Source of the DNA: Janthinobacterium sp. PC23-8
Lineage (GTDB): Bacteria; Pseudomonadota; Gammaproteobacteria; Burkholderiales; Burkholderiaceae_D
NCBI RefSeq assembly: GCF_002250505.1
Contig: NZ_NJGY01000001.1
Location: 3,119,066-3,183,065 of the forward strand
Length of the DNA: 64,000 nucleotides
Reading direction: 5' to 3'
Notes under the pieces: model-generated
What the model saw: the letters and a program-made list of their open reading frames with translations, nothing else
What the model was told of the DNA's origin: nothing
The model's database searches: none
Translations under genes and position numbers: made by a program
Shown here: in pieces, positions 36,300-45,456 of the stretch
Numbering within the stretch: position 1 is the stretch's first letter
How the letters are laid out: each line of letters starts with the position of its first letter

Positions 36300-36716
36300 A
36301 TGGCCCAAGTAACTGTTTCTGTGACATTGGCGGCAAGCGCCGAACGCGTGTGGGATTTTATCGGCGGCTTCCAGTCGCTGGCGGAGTGGTCGAGTTCGAT
36401 CAAGACCAGCTTGCCGGAGCAGGGCGGCCGCGTGCGCCGCCTGAAAACCACGGACGGCGCCATCATCGCCGAACGCCTGCAAAGCTTCAGTGAAGCGGAC
36501 AAGAGCTACAGCTACACCATCGTCTCGGGCCCGATTCCCGTCAAAAACTACCGCTCCACCCTGCGCGTGACGGGCGAACCAGGTGCGTCATCGTGCGTGG
36601 CCGAATGGTCGAGCCAGTTCGATGCCGCCGAAGGCGTGGAAGACGTGATGGTCGGCGCCTTCCAGCACCTGTATGAGACGGCGTTTGTCGACCTGAAACG
36701 CATCATGGCGATCTGA
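36300..36716 (+). CDS. SRPBCC-family (polyketide cyclase/START-like) protein
   Basis: A 138-residue protein with the helix-grip fold of SRPBCC proteins: opening strand VTVSVTLAASAERVWDFIG, middle SGPIPVKNYRSTLRV and a long C-terminal helix (VGAFQHLYETAFVDLKRI). These small proteins bind hydrophobic ligands. The exact ligand is unknown. AGGAA lies 11 bases upstream, rather far. Possibly in one operon with the dienelactone hydrolase. Confidence 0.82.
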   Translation: MAQVTVSVTLAASAERVWDFIGGFQSLAEWSSSIKTSLPEQGGRVRRLKTTDGAIIAERLQSFSEADKSYSYTIVSGPIPVKNYRSTLRVTGEPGASSCVAEWSSQFDAAEGVEDVMVGAFQHLYETAFVDLKRIMAI

Positions 36717-36767
36717 GCTACCGCTCGCCGCTCAGGCAGCGCATGCCGCCGCCAGGCCGGGTGCTGA

Positions 36768-38405
36768 TCAGCGTGGCACTTTCCCGAAGGCCTCGTTCTT
36801 GTTCCACACCGGCATGGTCTTGTCGTTCGCCACTTCATAGCCCAGGTTCAGGGTGAACTGCGCCTGCTGCACCATGCCCGACAGATCCCAGGACGGCTTG
36901 TATTCGTCCGTCACCTGATGGTAATCTTTCTTGAACGCAACCAGGCGCGCGCTTGATGCCTTCGGGTCCTTGATGAAGGCGAACGAGCCGTCGCCCGAGA
37001 ACACGGCCGAGCCCACGTTAAAGGCGGGAATGCCGGCCTTGGCAAAGGCGAAATGGTCGGCGCGGTAAAAGGCGCCGGACAGGTCGGGGATGGCGGGCGC
37101 CAGGCGCAGGCCCATGCGTTTGGCCACCCTGGCGGCGCTCGCGTACAGGCTGCTGCGCTCGGCGCCGGCAACGCCGATATCGCGCGTTTTGCCGACAAAA
37201 TTCATGCTGTCGAGGTTCAGGTCGGCGGCGGTCTTTGCCAGCGGCCACAGCGGTGCGCGTACCCAGGCGTTGGCGCCCAGCATGCCGGTTTCTTCACCGG
37301 CCGGCCACAGGAAGATCTGCGTGCGGCGTGCCGGTTGCTTGACGGCTACTTGCGCCATCGCCAGCAAGGCCGCCGCGCCCGAGGCGTTGTCGATCGCGCC
37401 GTTATAGATATGGTCGCTGCCGGCGGCGCTGTTGTCGTTGCCTTCGTCATCCTTGCCCAGGTGATCCCAGTGCGCCGAATAAATCACCGCCTCGTCTTTC
37501 AGCTTCGGGTCGGTGCCGGGCACGATGCCGGCCACGTTGAATTGCAAGATGGTGCGGATGGTGCTGTTCAGGCTGACCTTGACGGTGGCGTCCAGGGCCA
37601 CCGGCTGGAACTCGCGCGTCTCGGCCCTGGCGCGCAGGGCGTCCAGGTCCTGCCCTGCTTGCTGGAACAGGGCGCGCGCCGCATCTTCCTGCAGCCAGCC
37701 TTCCATCGCATTGCCGGCGCCGGCCAGGTTGAAGCGCTCGTGGCCGAAACCGTTGGCCGGTACCGACCATGGATACGAGGCCGACGCCGTCGTATGGATC
37801 AGCAGCACCCCGGCCGCGCCCTGGCGCAGCGCTTCCTCGTATTTGTAGACCCAGCGGCCATACCAGGTCAGCGACTTGCCGGCAAAGCGGTTCGGTTCAA
37901 GCGCGGTGGGCTGCGGATCGTTGACCATCATGATCACCAGCTTGCCTTTCAGATCGACACCCTTGAAATCATCCCAGTGTTCGTCAAGCGCGCGGATGCC
38001 GTAGCCGGCAAACACCACGGGCGCCTCGAACGCCACTTTCTCTTGCCCGTTCGACGCGCCAAACACGATGCCTTCACCAAACCTGGGCGCCAGCGTCTTG
38101 CCGCCGGCGCTGAAGGTCACCGTGCTGCCCGGCAAGACCTTGCTGCCGACAATCTGCAGGCCCTGGCGATACGTGCCGTCCTTCAGCGGTTGCAAGCCGG
38201 CCAGCGCCGCCTGGGTTTCCAGGTAGCGCACGGCCAGGTCGCCGCCGCGCTGGCCCGTGCCGCGTCCTTCGAGCAGGTCGTCGGCCAGAAAGGACAGGTG
38301 GGCGCGCAGTGGCGCTTCGGCAACGACAGGCAGGGGCTGGGCGCTGGCGGCCGTGCCCAAAAGGGCGAGGCTGGCGGCGAGGGCAAGGGGGGAACAGGTA
38401 CGCAT
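36768..38405 (-). CDS. M28-family zinc aminopeptidase, exported
   Basis: A 545-residue peptidase with a signal peptide (to ASAQP), a protease-associated (PA) domain inserted at about 120-240 and the M28 catalytic domain. Zinc ligands and catalytic residues are visible: SAHWDH, GAIDNASG, PAGEETG (catalytic Glu), LNLDSMN and KKDYHQ. It should remove N-terminal residues from peptides outside the cytoplasm. GGAG precedes the ATG. Transcribed away from the following alpha/beta hydrolase. Confidence 0.92.
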   Translation of the reverse strand: MRTCSPLALAASLALLGTAASAQPLPVVAEAPLRAHLSFLADDLLEGRGTGQRGGDLAVRYLETQAALAGLQPLKDGTYRQGLQIVGSKVLPGSTVTFSAGGKTLAPRFGEGIVFGASNGQEKVAFEAPVVFAGYGIRALDEHWDDFKGVDLKGKLVIMMVNDPQPTALEPNRFAGKSLTWYGRWVYKYEEALRQGAAGVLLIHTTASASYPWSVPANGFGHERFNLAGAGNAMEGWLQEDAARALFQQAGQDLDALRARAETREFQPVALDATVKVSLNSTIRTILQFNVAGIVPGTDPKLKDEAVIYSAHWDHLGKDDEGNDNSAAGSDHIYNGAIDNASGAAALLAMAQVAVKQPARRTQIFLWPAGEETGMLGANAWVRAPLWPLAKTAADLNLDSMNFVGKTRDIGVAGAERSSLYASAARVAKRMGLRLAPAIPDLSGAFYRADHFAFAKAGIPAFNVGSAVFSGDGSFAFIKDPKASSARLVAFKKDYHQVTDEYKPSWDLSGMVQQAQFTLNLGYEVANDKTMPVWNKNEAFGKVPR

Positions 38406-38569
38406 AAGGACTCCAGAATAGACGAGACAAGCTGCAACGATGATGCATTGGCAGTAATCTTACTCTACGGATCATATTTCCTGAACGTACAGCGCGGCGT
38501 GCCGGCGCCGAATCGGGCCACAATGACAACGAAGGCCGCCAACCGGCAGGCCATGTACAGGAGGCCGGC

Positions 38570-39466
38570 ATGAACGACGCACGCAGCAGCACCGACCAGG
38601 CAGTCGCGGGAAACACCCTGCGCACTCTTGATGGCACGACGATTTACTACAAGGACTGGGGCAGCGGCGCGCCGGTGGTGTTCAGCCACGGCTGGCCGCT
38701 GTCATCCGATGCCTGGGAAGACCAGATGTTTTTCCTCGCCTCCAACGGCTACCGCGTGATCGCCCACGACCGGCGCGGCCATGGCCGCTCCAGCCAGCCT
38801 TTCGACGGCAATGACATGGATACCTATGCCGACGACCTGGCCGAACTGATCGAGGCGCTCGACCTGCAGGGCGCGACCCTGGTCGGACACTCCACCGGCG
38901 GCGGCGAGGTGGCGCGCTATATCGGCCGCCATGGCACGGCTCGCCTGTCGGGCGCGGTGCTGGTGGGCGCCGTGCCGCCGCTGATGCTGCAAACGCCGGA
39001 CAACCCGCAGGGTTTGCCGCTCGAGGTGTTTGACGCTATCCGCAGCGGCGTGCAGGCCGACCGCAGCCAGTTCTTCCGCGACCTCAGTGAAGCTTTCTAC
39101 GGCTATAACCGGCCCGGAGCCAAGCCTTCGCAGGGCGTGCGCGATGCGTTCTGGCGGCTGGGCATGCAGGCCGGCATGCCGGCCGCTTTTCTGTGCATCA
39201 AGCAGTTTTCGCAAACCGATTTTACGCAAGACCTGGCGAAGTTCGATATTCCCACGCTGGTGATCCATGGCGACGACGACCAGATCGTGCCGATCGCCGC
39301 CTCGGCGCGGCGCACGGCCGAACTGATCATCGGCAGCCGGCTGCTGGTGTATCCGGGCGCGCCGCATGGCCTGGCGACCACCCACAAGGATCAATTGAAT
39401 GCAGACTTGCTGGAGTTCCTGCGCCATGCGGCCAACGCGCCAACACTGGCTTCCGAACATTTGTAG
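38570..39466 (+). CDS. Alpha/beta hydrolase, non-haem chloroperoxidase-like
   Basis: A 298-residue cytoplasmic hydrolase. The nucleophile elbow is VGHSTGGGE, the acid is in [10 protein letters not shown] and the histidine in [10 protein letters not shown], the pattern of cofactor-free haloperoxidase/esterases. [20 protein letters not shown] is the family's oxyanion-side signature. A strong AGGAGG lies 5 bases before the ATG. Likely an esterase or perhydrolase; the natural substrate is unknown. Confidence 0.9.
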   Translation: MNDARSSTDQAVAGNTLRTLDGTTIYYKDWGSGAPVVFSHGWPLSSDAWEDQMFFLASNGYRVIAHDRRGHGRSSQPFDGNDMDTYADDLAELIEALDLQGATLVGHSTGGGEVARYIGRHGTARLSGAVLVGAVPPLMLQTPDNPQGLPLEVFDAIRSGVQADRSQFFRDLSEAFYGYNRPGAKPSQGVRDAFWRLGMQAGMPAAFLCIKQFSQTDFTQDLAKFDIPTLVIHGDDDQIVPIAASARRTAELIIGSRLLVYPGAPHGLATTHKDQLNADLLEFLRHAANAPTLASEHL

Positions 39467-39667
39467 GCGGCGCGGGATATATTGCAAAACAGGTAAGGTT
39501 GCCTGGTTTTTGCACCAATTGCGTGCGGATCGCCGATTTTTCTGCGTTTGGGATGGCAAAAATTGGCGATCTGCCGCGCGCTTCCACCCGGGCAGGGCCA
39601 GTAAAGAGTAAACTAGCAGATACACTCTTTCGCATTGGGCGATTCGAGCGAACTTGTGAGTGATTTC

Positions 39668-41827
39668 ATGTCTGATACACCAATTTCCTTATTTTCCGAT
39701 CTTCACCTGAGCGAGCCGCTGATACGCGCGCTCAAGGATGTCGGTTACGAAACACCGTCGCCTATCCAGGCGGCCACGATTCCCTTGTTGCTCGCCAATC
39801 GCGACGTGCTGGGCCAGGCGCAAACAGGTACCGGTAAAACCGCCGCCTTTGCCCTGCCTATTCTGTCGCGCATCGATCTGAAACAAAGCTCACCCCAAGC
39901 CCTGGTCCTGGCGCCGACACGCGAACTGGCGATCCAGGTCGCCGAAGCGTTCCAGGTGTACGCTGCCCATATTCCGGGTTTCCACGTGCTGCCGATCTAC
40001 GGCGGCCAAAGCTATGGCCCGCAATTGTCGGCGCTGCGCCGCGGCGTGCACGTCATTGTCGGCACGCCGGGCCGCGTCATCGATCACCTGGACAAGGGTT
40101 CGCTCGACCTGTCCAAGCTGAAAACCCTGGTGCTCGACGAAGCCGATGAAATGCTGCGCATGGGCTTTATCGACGACGTCGAACGCATCTTGAAAGAAAC
40201 GCCGGACGGCCATCAAACGGCGCTGTTCTCGGCCACCATGCCGTCGGTCATCAAGCGCATCGCCACCACCTACCTGGTCAACCCGGCCGAAGTGACGGTG
40301 GCCGCCAAAACCGGCACGGCCGACAATATTCGCCAGCGCTATTGGCTGGTGTCGGGCATGCACAAGCTCGACGCGCTGACCCGCATCCTGGAAGCGGAAG
40401 CGTTTGACGGCATGATCATCTTTGCCCGCACCAAGCTGGGCACGGAAGAGCTGGCCGGCAAGCTGCAGGCACGCGGCTTCTCGGCTGCCGCCATCAATGG
40501 CGATATCCAGCAGGCGCAGCGCGAACGCACCATCCAGCAACTGAAAGACGGCAAGATCGACATCCTGGTCGCCACCGATGTGGCCGCGCGCGGCCTGGAC
40601 GTCGAGCGTATCAGCCACGTGGTCAACTACGACGTGCCGCACGATCCGGAAAGCTATACCCACCGTATCGGCCGCACCGGCCGCGCCGGCCGCAGCGGCG
40701 AAGCGATTCTGTTCATCACCCCGCGCGAAAAGAATTTGCTCAAAGCCATTGAACGCTCGACCCGCCAGCCGATCGGCATGCTGGAACTGCCGACCATCCA
40801 GGCCGTCAACGACGTGCGGATCGCCAAGTTCAAGGAACAGATCACGGAAACGCTGGCGCTGGGCGAACTGGAACAATTCCAGTCGCTGATCGAGGACTTC
40901 GAGCGCGAACAGAATATCCCGGCCATCGAAATCGCCGCCGCCCTGGCGAAGATGGCGCGTGGCAATACGCCGCTGCTGCTGGACAAGAACAAGCAGCGCG
41001 AACAAGCGACCTGGCAGGATGACCGTCCGGCACGCCAGGAGCGCTTTGACCGCCCCGAGCGTGGCGAGCGTCCTGAACGCGGCGAGCGCTTCGAACGTGG
41101 CGAGCGCGGCGAACGCCCGGCCTTCCCGAAAAAGGAACGCGTTCAACGGCCTGCCGACGCCGGCATGCAAACCTTCCGTATCGAAGTAGGCCATCAGCAT
41201 GGCGTCAAACCGGGCAATATCGTCGGCGCCATCGCCAACGAAGCGGGCATCGATTCGAAGAATATCGGCCGCATCGAGATCTACGACGACTACAGCGTGC
41301 TGGACCTGCCGGACAGCATGCCGAAGGAATTGCTGGAGCAGCTGAAAACCGTGTGGGTCGCCGGCCAGCAACTGCGCATCAGCCGCGACGGCGACGCGCC
41401 TGACCTGGCGCCAGCGGCTGCACCGCGCAAGCCATTTGCCGCCAAGGCCGCGCCATCGTTCAAGGAAGCCGCTGCCGAAGCGCCAGCCGCCGACGTTCCG
41501 GTTCGTGCACCGAAGAAAGAGCGCCCACGACCAGGCGTGACGGCTTACCGCATCGAAGTGGGCCGCGATCATCTGGTCACGCCGAGCAATATCGTCGGCG
41601 CCATCGCCAACGAAGCGAACCTGGAAGCCAAGCATATCGGCCGCATCGATATCTTTGACAAGCACAGCGTGCTGGACCTGCCGGAAGGCATGCCGCCGGA
41701 AATCCTCGACCACCTGAAATCGGTCTGGGTGGCTGGTCAGCAATTGCGCATCACCCTCGATGACGGCACCTCGGAGCGCAAGCCCGCGCCGCCACGCCCG
41801 AAAGCGCCGCGCAAGACCTACAAGTAA
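39668..41827 (+). CDS. deaD: DeaD/CsdA-type DEAD-box RNA helicase with two DbpA-like domains
   Basis: A 719-residue helicase for ribosome assembly and RNA turnover, often cold-induced. Motifs in order: Q motif (ETPSPIQAATIP), Walker A AQTGTGKT, PTRELAIQ, LDEADEM, SAT, and HRIGRTGRAGR. A highly charged Arg/Glu-rich linker (about 460-495, repeats of RGERPERGE) joins two copies of the C-terminal DbpA-type RNA-binding domain (about 500-575 and 623-697), each containing PxNIVGAIANEA and VLDLP...VWVAGQQLRI. Most family members have one. The ATG at 39668 starts the usual MSDTPISLF; an upstream TTG is rejected. A terminator follows. Confidence 0.95.
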   Translation: MSDTPISLFSDLHLSEPLIRALKDVGYETPSPIQAATIPLLLANRDVLGQAQTGTGKTAAFALPILSRIDLKQSSPQALVLAPTRELAIQVAEAFQVYAAHIPGFHVLPIYGGQSYGPQLSALRRGVHVIVGTPGRVIDHLDKGSLDLSKLKTLVLDEADEMLRMGFIDDVERILKETPDGHQTALFSATMPSVIKRIATTYLVNPAEVTVAAKTGTADNIRQRYWLVSGMHKLDALTRILEAEAFDGMIIFARTKLGTEELAGKLQARGFSAAAINGDIQQAQRERTIQQLKDGKIDILVATDVAARGLDVERISHVVNYDVPHDPESYTHRIGRTGRAGRSGEAILFITPREKNLLKAIERSTRQPIGMLELPTIQAVNDVRIAKFKEQITETLALGELEQFQSLIEDFEREQNIPAIEIAAALAKMARGNTPLLLDKNKQREQATWQDDRPARQERFDRPERGERPERGERFERGERGERPAFPKKERVQRPADAGMQTFRIEVGHQHGVKPGNIVGAIANEAGIDSKNIGRIEIYDDYSVLDLPDSMPKELLEQLKTVWVAGQQLRISRDGDAPDLAPAAAPRKPFAAKAAPSFKEAAAEAPAADVPVRAPKKERPRPGVTAYRIEVGRDHLVTPSNIVGAIANEANLEAKHIGRIDIFDKHSVLDLPEGMPPEILDHLKSVWVAGQQLRITLDDGTSERKPAPPRPKAPRKTYK

Positions 41828-41854
41828 TCCTGCAGCGTTCGCAGCAGTGACCAG

Positions 41855-41877
41855 AGGCGCCTTCGGGCGCCTTTTTT
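41855..41877 (+). terminator. Rho-independent terminator of deaD
   Basis: A 7-bp stem (41855-41861 with 41866-41872) closed by a stable TTCG tetraloop and followed by six T. It begins 27 bases after the deaD stop and is the clearest terminator in the window. Confidence 0.9.
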
Positions 41878-42258
41878 GTCGCCTTTAGGCAACATCAATT
41901 CCTCTTCCCGAGCCGTCTTCCCTTGCTGTGCGGGCAATAAGTGGTCCTGCTTGCGGTTTGACTGACAGTGCGCCGCTTGGTTACACCTGCGTTCATTTGG
42001 CAGGCATCGCCGCGTATTTGACGCTGCATTGGAATATTGATGGCATACAGGCGATGTCAGGCGCGTGATTTATTAATATTCCACATGTTAATAAGATCAA
42101 TTTAATTAAAAAAAAGAAAATACAAATTGCAATATCACGTGTATTTATGTTATTCCTTTTCGTGTATCAATTCTGGCTCTCTCGTGGGGCCGCCAGCCTT
42201 GATGTGGTATATTGTTTTTATAATTTAGCCATGCTATTTAAAAAAACAGGGGACGAGA
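41878..42258. other. AT-rich intergenic region upstream of Aer-like receptor
   Basis: 381 bases without a gene. From about 42060 to 42258 the composition drops sharply in GC, with runs of A (42107-42120) and a TATAAT (42219-42224) about 35 bases before the receptor start. The 35 box is poor (TTGATG at 42199, only 14 bases away). The region may bind a nucleoid protein or hold a regulated promoter. No hairpin or frame was found. Confidence 0.4.
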
Positions 42259-43890
42259 ATGCGCTTGAATATGCCGGTCACGCAGCAGGAATATATTCTT
42301 AATGAAGGCATGACAATTGTTTCCACCACGGATTTACAGGGAAACATTAATTATGCCAATCAATATTTTATTGAAGTCAGCGGATTTTCCGAATCGGAAT
42401 TGCTGGGTGCGCCGCAGAACATCCTGCGCCACCCCGACATGCCGGCCGAAGCGTTTGCCGACCTGTGGCGCACCATCCAGAGCGGCATGCCGTGGACCGG
42501 CATGGTCAAGAACCGCTGCAAGAACGGCGACTATTACTGGGTGCTGGCCAATATCACGCCGGTGATCGAAAACGGCCGTCCGGTCGGCTATATGTCGGTG
42601 CGCACCAAGCCCACGCGCGAGCAGGTGGCCGAGGCGGCGGCGGCGTACCAGGGCTTCAAGGACGGCAACCAGGCCAAGCTGGCGATTCGCAAGGGCCGCG
42701 TGGTGGGCCAGGGCCTGGGCGCCATGCTGAAAGCCTTGAGCCAGCCCAGCCTGTCGCAGGGCATGGCCGTGAACGCCATCTTTTTCTGCGCCTCGATGGC
42801 CATTCTGGGCGGCGCCGTGTGGAATATCGACAGCGACACCCACGCCGCCACGCGCGGCTGGCTGATCGCGCTGGCCGCCATGGCCTCGGTGATCATGCTG
42901 GTGTTCTGGGCCTATCTGAACAACGCTGTGGTGCAGCCCCTGAGCGAGGCGGTGATGGCGGCGCGCAAGATGGCCGGCGGCGACCTGACGGGCGTGATCG
43001 ACAAGGTGCGCGACGATGATATGGGCCAGCTGATGGCGGCCCTGCGCCAGACCAATATCAATCTGCACAGCATTATCGGCGACGTGCGCGCCAATTTCGA
43101 GGATATCCGCGTTACCACGGCCGAGATCGCGACTGGCAATATGGACTTGTCCAGCCGTACCGAATCGCAGGCGTCCAGTCTGGAACAGACGGCGGCCAGC
43201 ATGGAAGAACTGACTTCGACCGTGCAGAATAGCGCCGATCACGTGGCCACGGCCAATGAGCTGGCGGTGCAGGCATCAAAAGTGGCCGCGAAAGGCGGCG
43301 CGATCGTCACGGAAGTGGTCAGCACCATGGATGAAATCAGCGGTTCGTCGCGCAAGATTCTCGATATTATCGGCCTGATCGACGGCATCGCCTTCCAGAC
43401 CAATATACTGGCCCTGAACGCCGCCGTCGAAGCGGCGCGCGCCGGCGAGCACGGCCGTGGCTTTGCCGTCGTTGCCGGCGAGGTGCGCAGCCTGGCCCAG
43501 CGCTCGGCCACCGCCGCCAAGGAAGTCAAACACCTGATTGACCATTCGATCGCCACCGTCAGCGCCGGCACCGTACTGACCAGCAACGCGGGCGCCACCA
43601 TGCAGGAAGTGATCGCCTCGGTGGCGCGCGTGACGGAAGTCATGGACGAAATCTCGTCGACCACGCGCGAGCAGAACCAGGGCATCGGCCAGGTCAACCA
43701 GGCCGTGATCCATATGGACGGCATCACCCAGCAAAATGCGGCACTGGTCGAGCAGGCGGCGGCAGCGGCGACCAACCTGGCGCAGCGCACCGATAGCGTG
43801 GCCAAGTCGATGTTCGTGTTCAAGCTCAAGCATGAGCCACGGCGCAGGGCCAGTGGCGGTGCGGTGCGGGCGCTGGTCACATCGCGCTGA
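42259..43890 (+). CDS. Aer-like PAS-containing methyl-accepting chemotaxis protein
   Basis: A 543-residue energy-taxis receptor. The N-terminal PAS domain (about 10-115) has IVSTTDLQGNINYANQYFIE and WTGMVKNRCKNGDYYWVLAN, the FAD-binding pattern of Aer. Two membrane helices (about 172-192 and 198-218) with only a short loop between are followed by HAMP and a signalling domain with the hairpin tip [20 protein letters not shown]. It should report redox state to CheA. AGGGGA precedes the ATG. Transcribed alone. Confidence 0.9.
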   Translation: MRLNMPVTQQEYILNEGMTIVSTTDLQGNINYANQYFIEVSGFSESELLGAPQNILRHPDMPAEAFADLWRTIQSGMPWTGMVKNRCKNGDYYWVLANITPVIENGRPVGYMSVRTKPTREQVAEAAAAYQGFKDGNQAKLAIRKGRVVGQGLGAMLKALSQPSLSQGMAVNAIFFCASMAILGGAVWNIDSDTHAATRGWLIALAAMASVIMLVFWAYLNNAVVQPLSEAVMAARKMAGGDLTGVIDKVRDDDMGQLMAALRQTNINLHSIIGDVRANFEDIRVTTAEIATGNMDLSSRTESQASSLEQTAASMEELTSTVQNSADHVATANELAVQASKVAAKGGAIVTEVVSTMDEISGSSRKILDIIGLIDGIAFQTNILALNAAVEAARAGEHGRGFAVVAGEVRSLAQRSATAAKEVKHLIDHSIATVSAGTVLTSNAGATMQEVIASVARVTEVMDEISSTTREQNQGIGQVNQAVIHMDGITQQNAALVEQAAAAATNLAQRTDSVAKSMFVFKLKHEPRRRASGGAVRALVTSR

Positions 43891-43903
43891 GCAACAGCCC
43901 GGG

Positions 43904-44212
43904 CTATTTCTTCAGCAGGTACACCTCGCTGCGGCGGACTTTTTTCACCACGCCGTCCTGGCCGAACAGGATGATGTACTCGCCGCCTCCCGGCGAGCCA
44001 TCCGGGTAGGTGTACATCCACACCTCATTGCCGCTGTCAAAACGGATCGAGGTGCTCTCGCCCAGGGCGGCGCGCACCTGTTCGCGCGTGCTGCTGCCCA
44101 CCTGCACGTTTTGTTCCAGGGTGGCTTGCGGCACCGATTTGCTGGCCTGCAGGGCGCGCGTGCCGGAGCAGGCGGCCAGCGACAGCAGCAGGGGAAACAT
44201 CAGCCACTTCAT
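43904..44212 (-). CDS. BamE/SmpA-like small lipoprotein
   Basis: A 102-residue lipoprotein with lipobox LSLAAC (Cys15). The body VQVGSSTREQVRAALGESTS, then EVWMYTYPDG and EYIILFGQDGVVKKV, resembles the BamE/SmpA-OmlA fold. It is not necessarily the BAM subunit; many paralogues exist. It starts within the stop of the upstream gene (ATGA overlap), so both products are made together. Confidence 0.75.
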   Translation of the reverse strand: MKWLMFPLLLSLAACSGTRALQASKSVPQATLEQNVQVGSSTREQVRAALGESTSIRFDSGNEVWMYTYPDGSPGGGEYIILFGQDGVVKKVRRSEVYLLKK

Positions 44213-45021
44213 GGCGCCACCTCATCCATGTAGTCGAATTCCAGCAAGGTATCGTCGGGCCAGCTTTTGTCCCACAGCGGCGCGTAGTAGGTGCGGTCGA
44301 GCAAGACCTGGCAGTCGCAATACGGCAGCGATGCCGGGGTTTGTTCACCGCCCGCATACAGCATCCTGAAGGGCAGGGCCAGGCGGCGCTCGCCGTGCAC
44401 GAGCGTGACGCCCAGCAAAGGCCGGTCGCTAAAGAACAGATAGTTGCCGTCCGGCTCGGAGCAGACCTTGTCGGTGCTGTAGAGCACGCTGGACAGCCAT
44501 GAAATGATGGCGGGATCGTTCGAGATCAGGCCCGAATCCATGCCGGCGCGGCATTCCAGGCGCAGGTCGCCCAGGCGTCGCGTGTCGGGCGGCAAGCCCG
44601 GCGTGATGACCTGGGCGCGCCAGCTCATGGTACTGGCCTTGCGGTTGGCGATCAGCACCGCGTCTTCGCGCAGCGCCTGTTCGTTGCGCACGGGGGCGAA
44701 GCTGTTATCCTCAAGCAAGGGCAGCGGCACGCTGACGGTGTCGCCGGCAATGCGCAATTTCACGTCCCGCATGTCGACGCCGGGCTGGCGCGGCAGCAGG
44801 CGAAAACGCAGGCTGGCCTGCGGCGCCAGCGCATGGTCGCGCTCGAAACGCTCCACGCCCCGCATCATCTTGCGGTAGGACTTGTCGACCGGGTCGCGCG
44901 TGGCGTCCACCTTGACTTGCGGTACGGCCGCAGGTACCGGCGCCGTTTGCGCCAGGGCAGGCACGCAGGGCAGCACGGCCATCAGGAGTAGAGAAGCAAA
45001 GAGGGAAGTGGGAATGCGCAT
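44209..45021 (-). CDS. Periplasmic hypothetical protein
   Basis: A 270-residue exported protein with a signal peptide (to ALAQT). The body lacks membrane segments and is mainly beta; DPVDKSYRKMMRGVERFERD begins the mature domain. Cysteines at C-x-SEP and YCDCQ may form disulphides. No family recognised. Its stop overlaps the start of the BamE-like gene, so it probably serves the cell envelope. Confidence 0.7.
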   Translation of the reverse strand: MRIPTSLFASLLLMAVLPCVPALAQTAPVPAAVPQVKVDATRDPVDKSYRKMMRGVERFERDHALAPQASLRFRLLPRQPGVDMRDVKLRIAGDTVSVPLPLLEDNSFAPVRNEQALREDAVLIANRKASTMSWRAQVITPGLPPDTRRLGDLRLECRAGMDSGLISNDPAIISWLSSVLYSTDKVCSEPDGNYLFFSDRPLLGVTLVHGERRLALPFRMLYAGGEQTPASLPYCDCQVLLDRTYYAPLWDKSWPDDTLLEFDYMDEVAP

Positions 45022-45072
45022 GACACCATGCTACGCCGATTCGCGCATCGGCCACGCACAGATGGGGGGCTA

Positions 45073-45423
45073 TCAGTATTCGGAATATTTGCGCGCGTCG
45101 CCGCGTACCTGCCCTGCCGGATATTTCACGGCGTTCAGCGCCATCTTTTCCAGCACGGCCGCATGCAGGTCGACCCCGCTCTTGTCGGCCAGGCGCACCA
45201 GGTACATCAGCACGTCGGCCAGTTCATGGCGAATGCCGGCGCGTCTGGCGTCATCGAGTTCCGCATCCGCACCGGTCGGCAGCCATTGATAGTGCTCGAC
45301 CAGTTCGGCCACTTCCACCGACAGCGCCATGGCCAGGTTTTTCGGCGTATGGAACTGGTCCCAGTCGCGCTCCTGGGCAAAGGCGGCCAGGCGGTCACGG
45401 ATATCGAGCAGGCTGTCGTTCAT
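45073..45423 (-). CDS. MazG-like nucleotide pyrophosphohydrolase (dCTPase/RS21-C6 type)
   Basis: A 116-residue all-alpha NTP pyrophosphatase. The metal-binding motifs are visible: LSVEVAELVEHYQW (ExxE) and IRHELADVLMYLVRLAD (ExxD), with KNLAMAL before them. It should hydrolyse non-canonical or excess nucleoside triphosphates to monophosphates. Single gene, upstream of the P450 gene's 3' end. Confidence 0.88.
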   Translation of the reverse strand: MNDSLLDIRDRLAAFAQERDWDQFHTPKNLAMALSVEVAELVEHYQWLPTGADAELDDARRAGIRHELADVLMYLVRLADKSGVDLHAAVLEKMALNAVKYPAGQVRGDARKYSEY

Positions 45424-45456
45424 GATGGCGTTACGTTGAAGTAAAAGCCGATGGTA

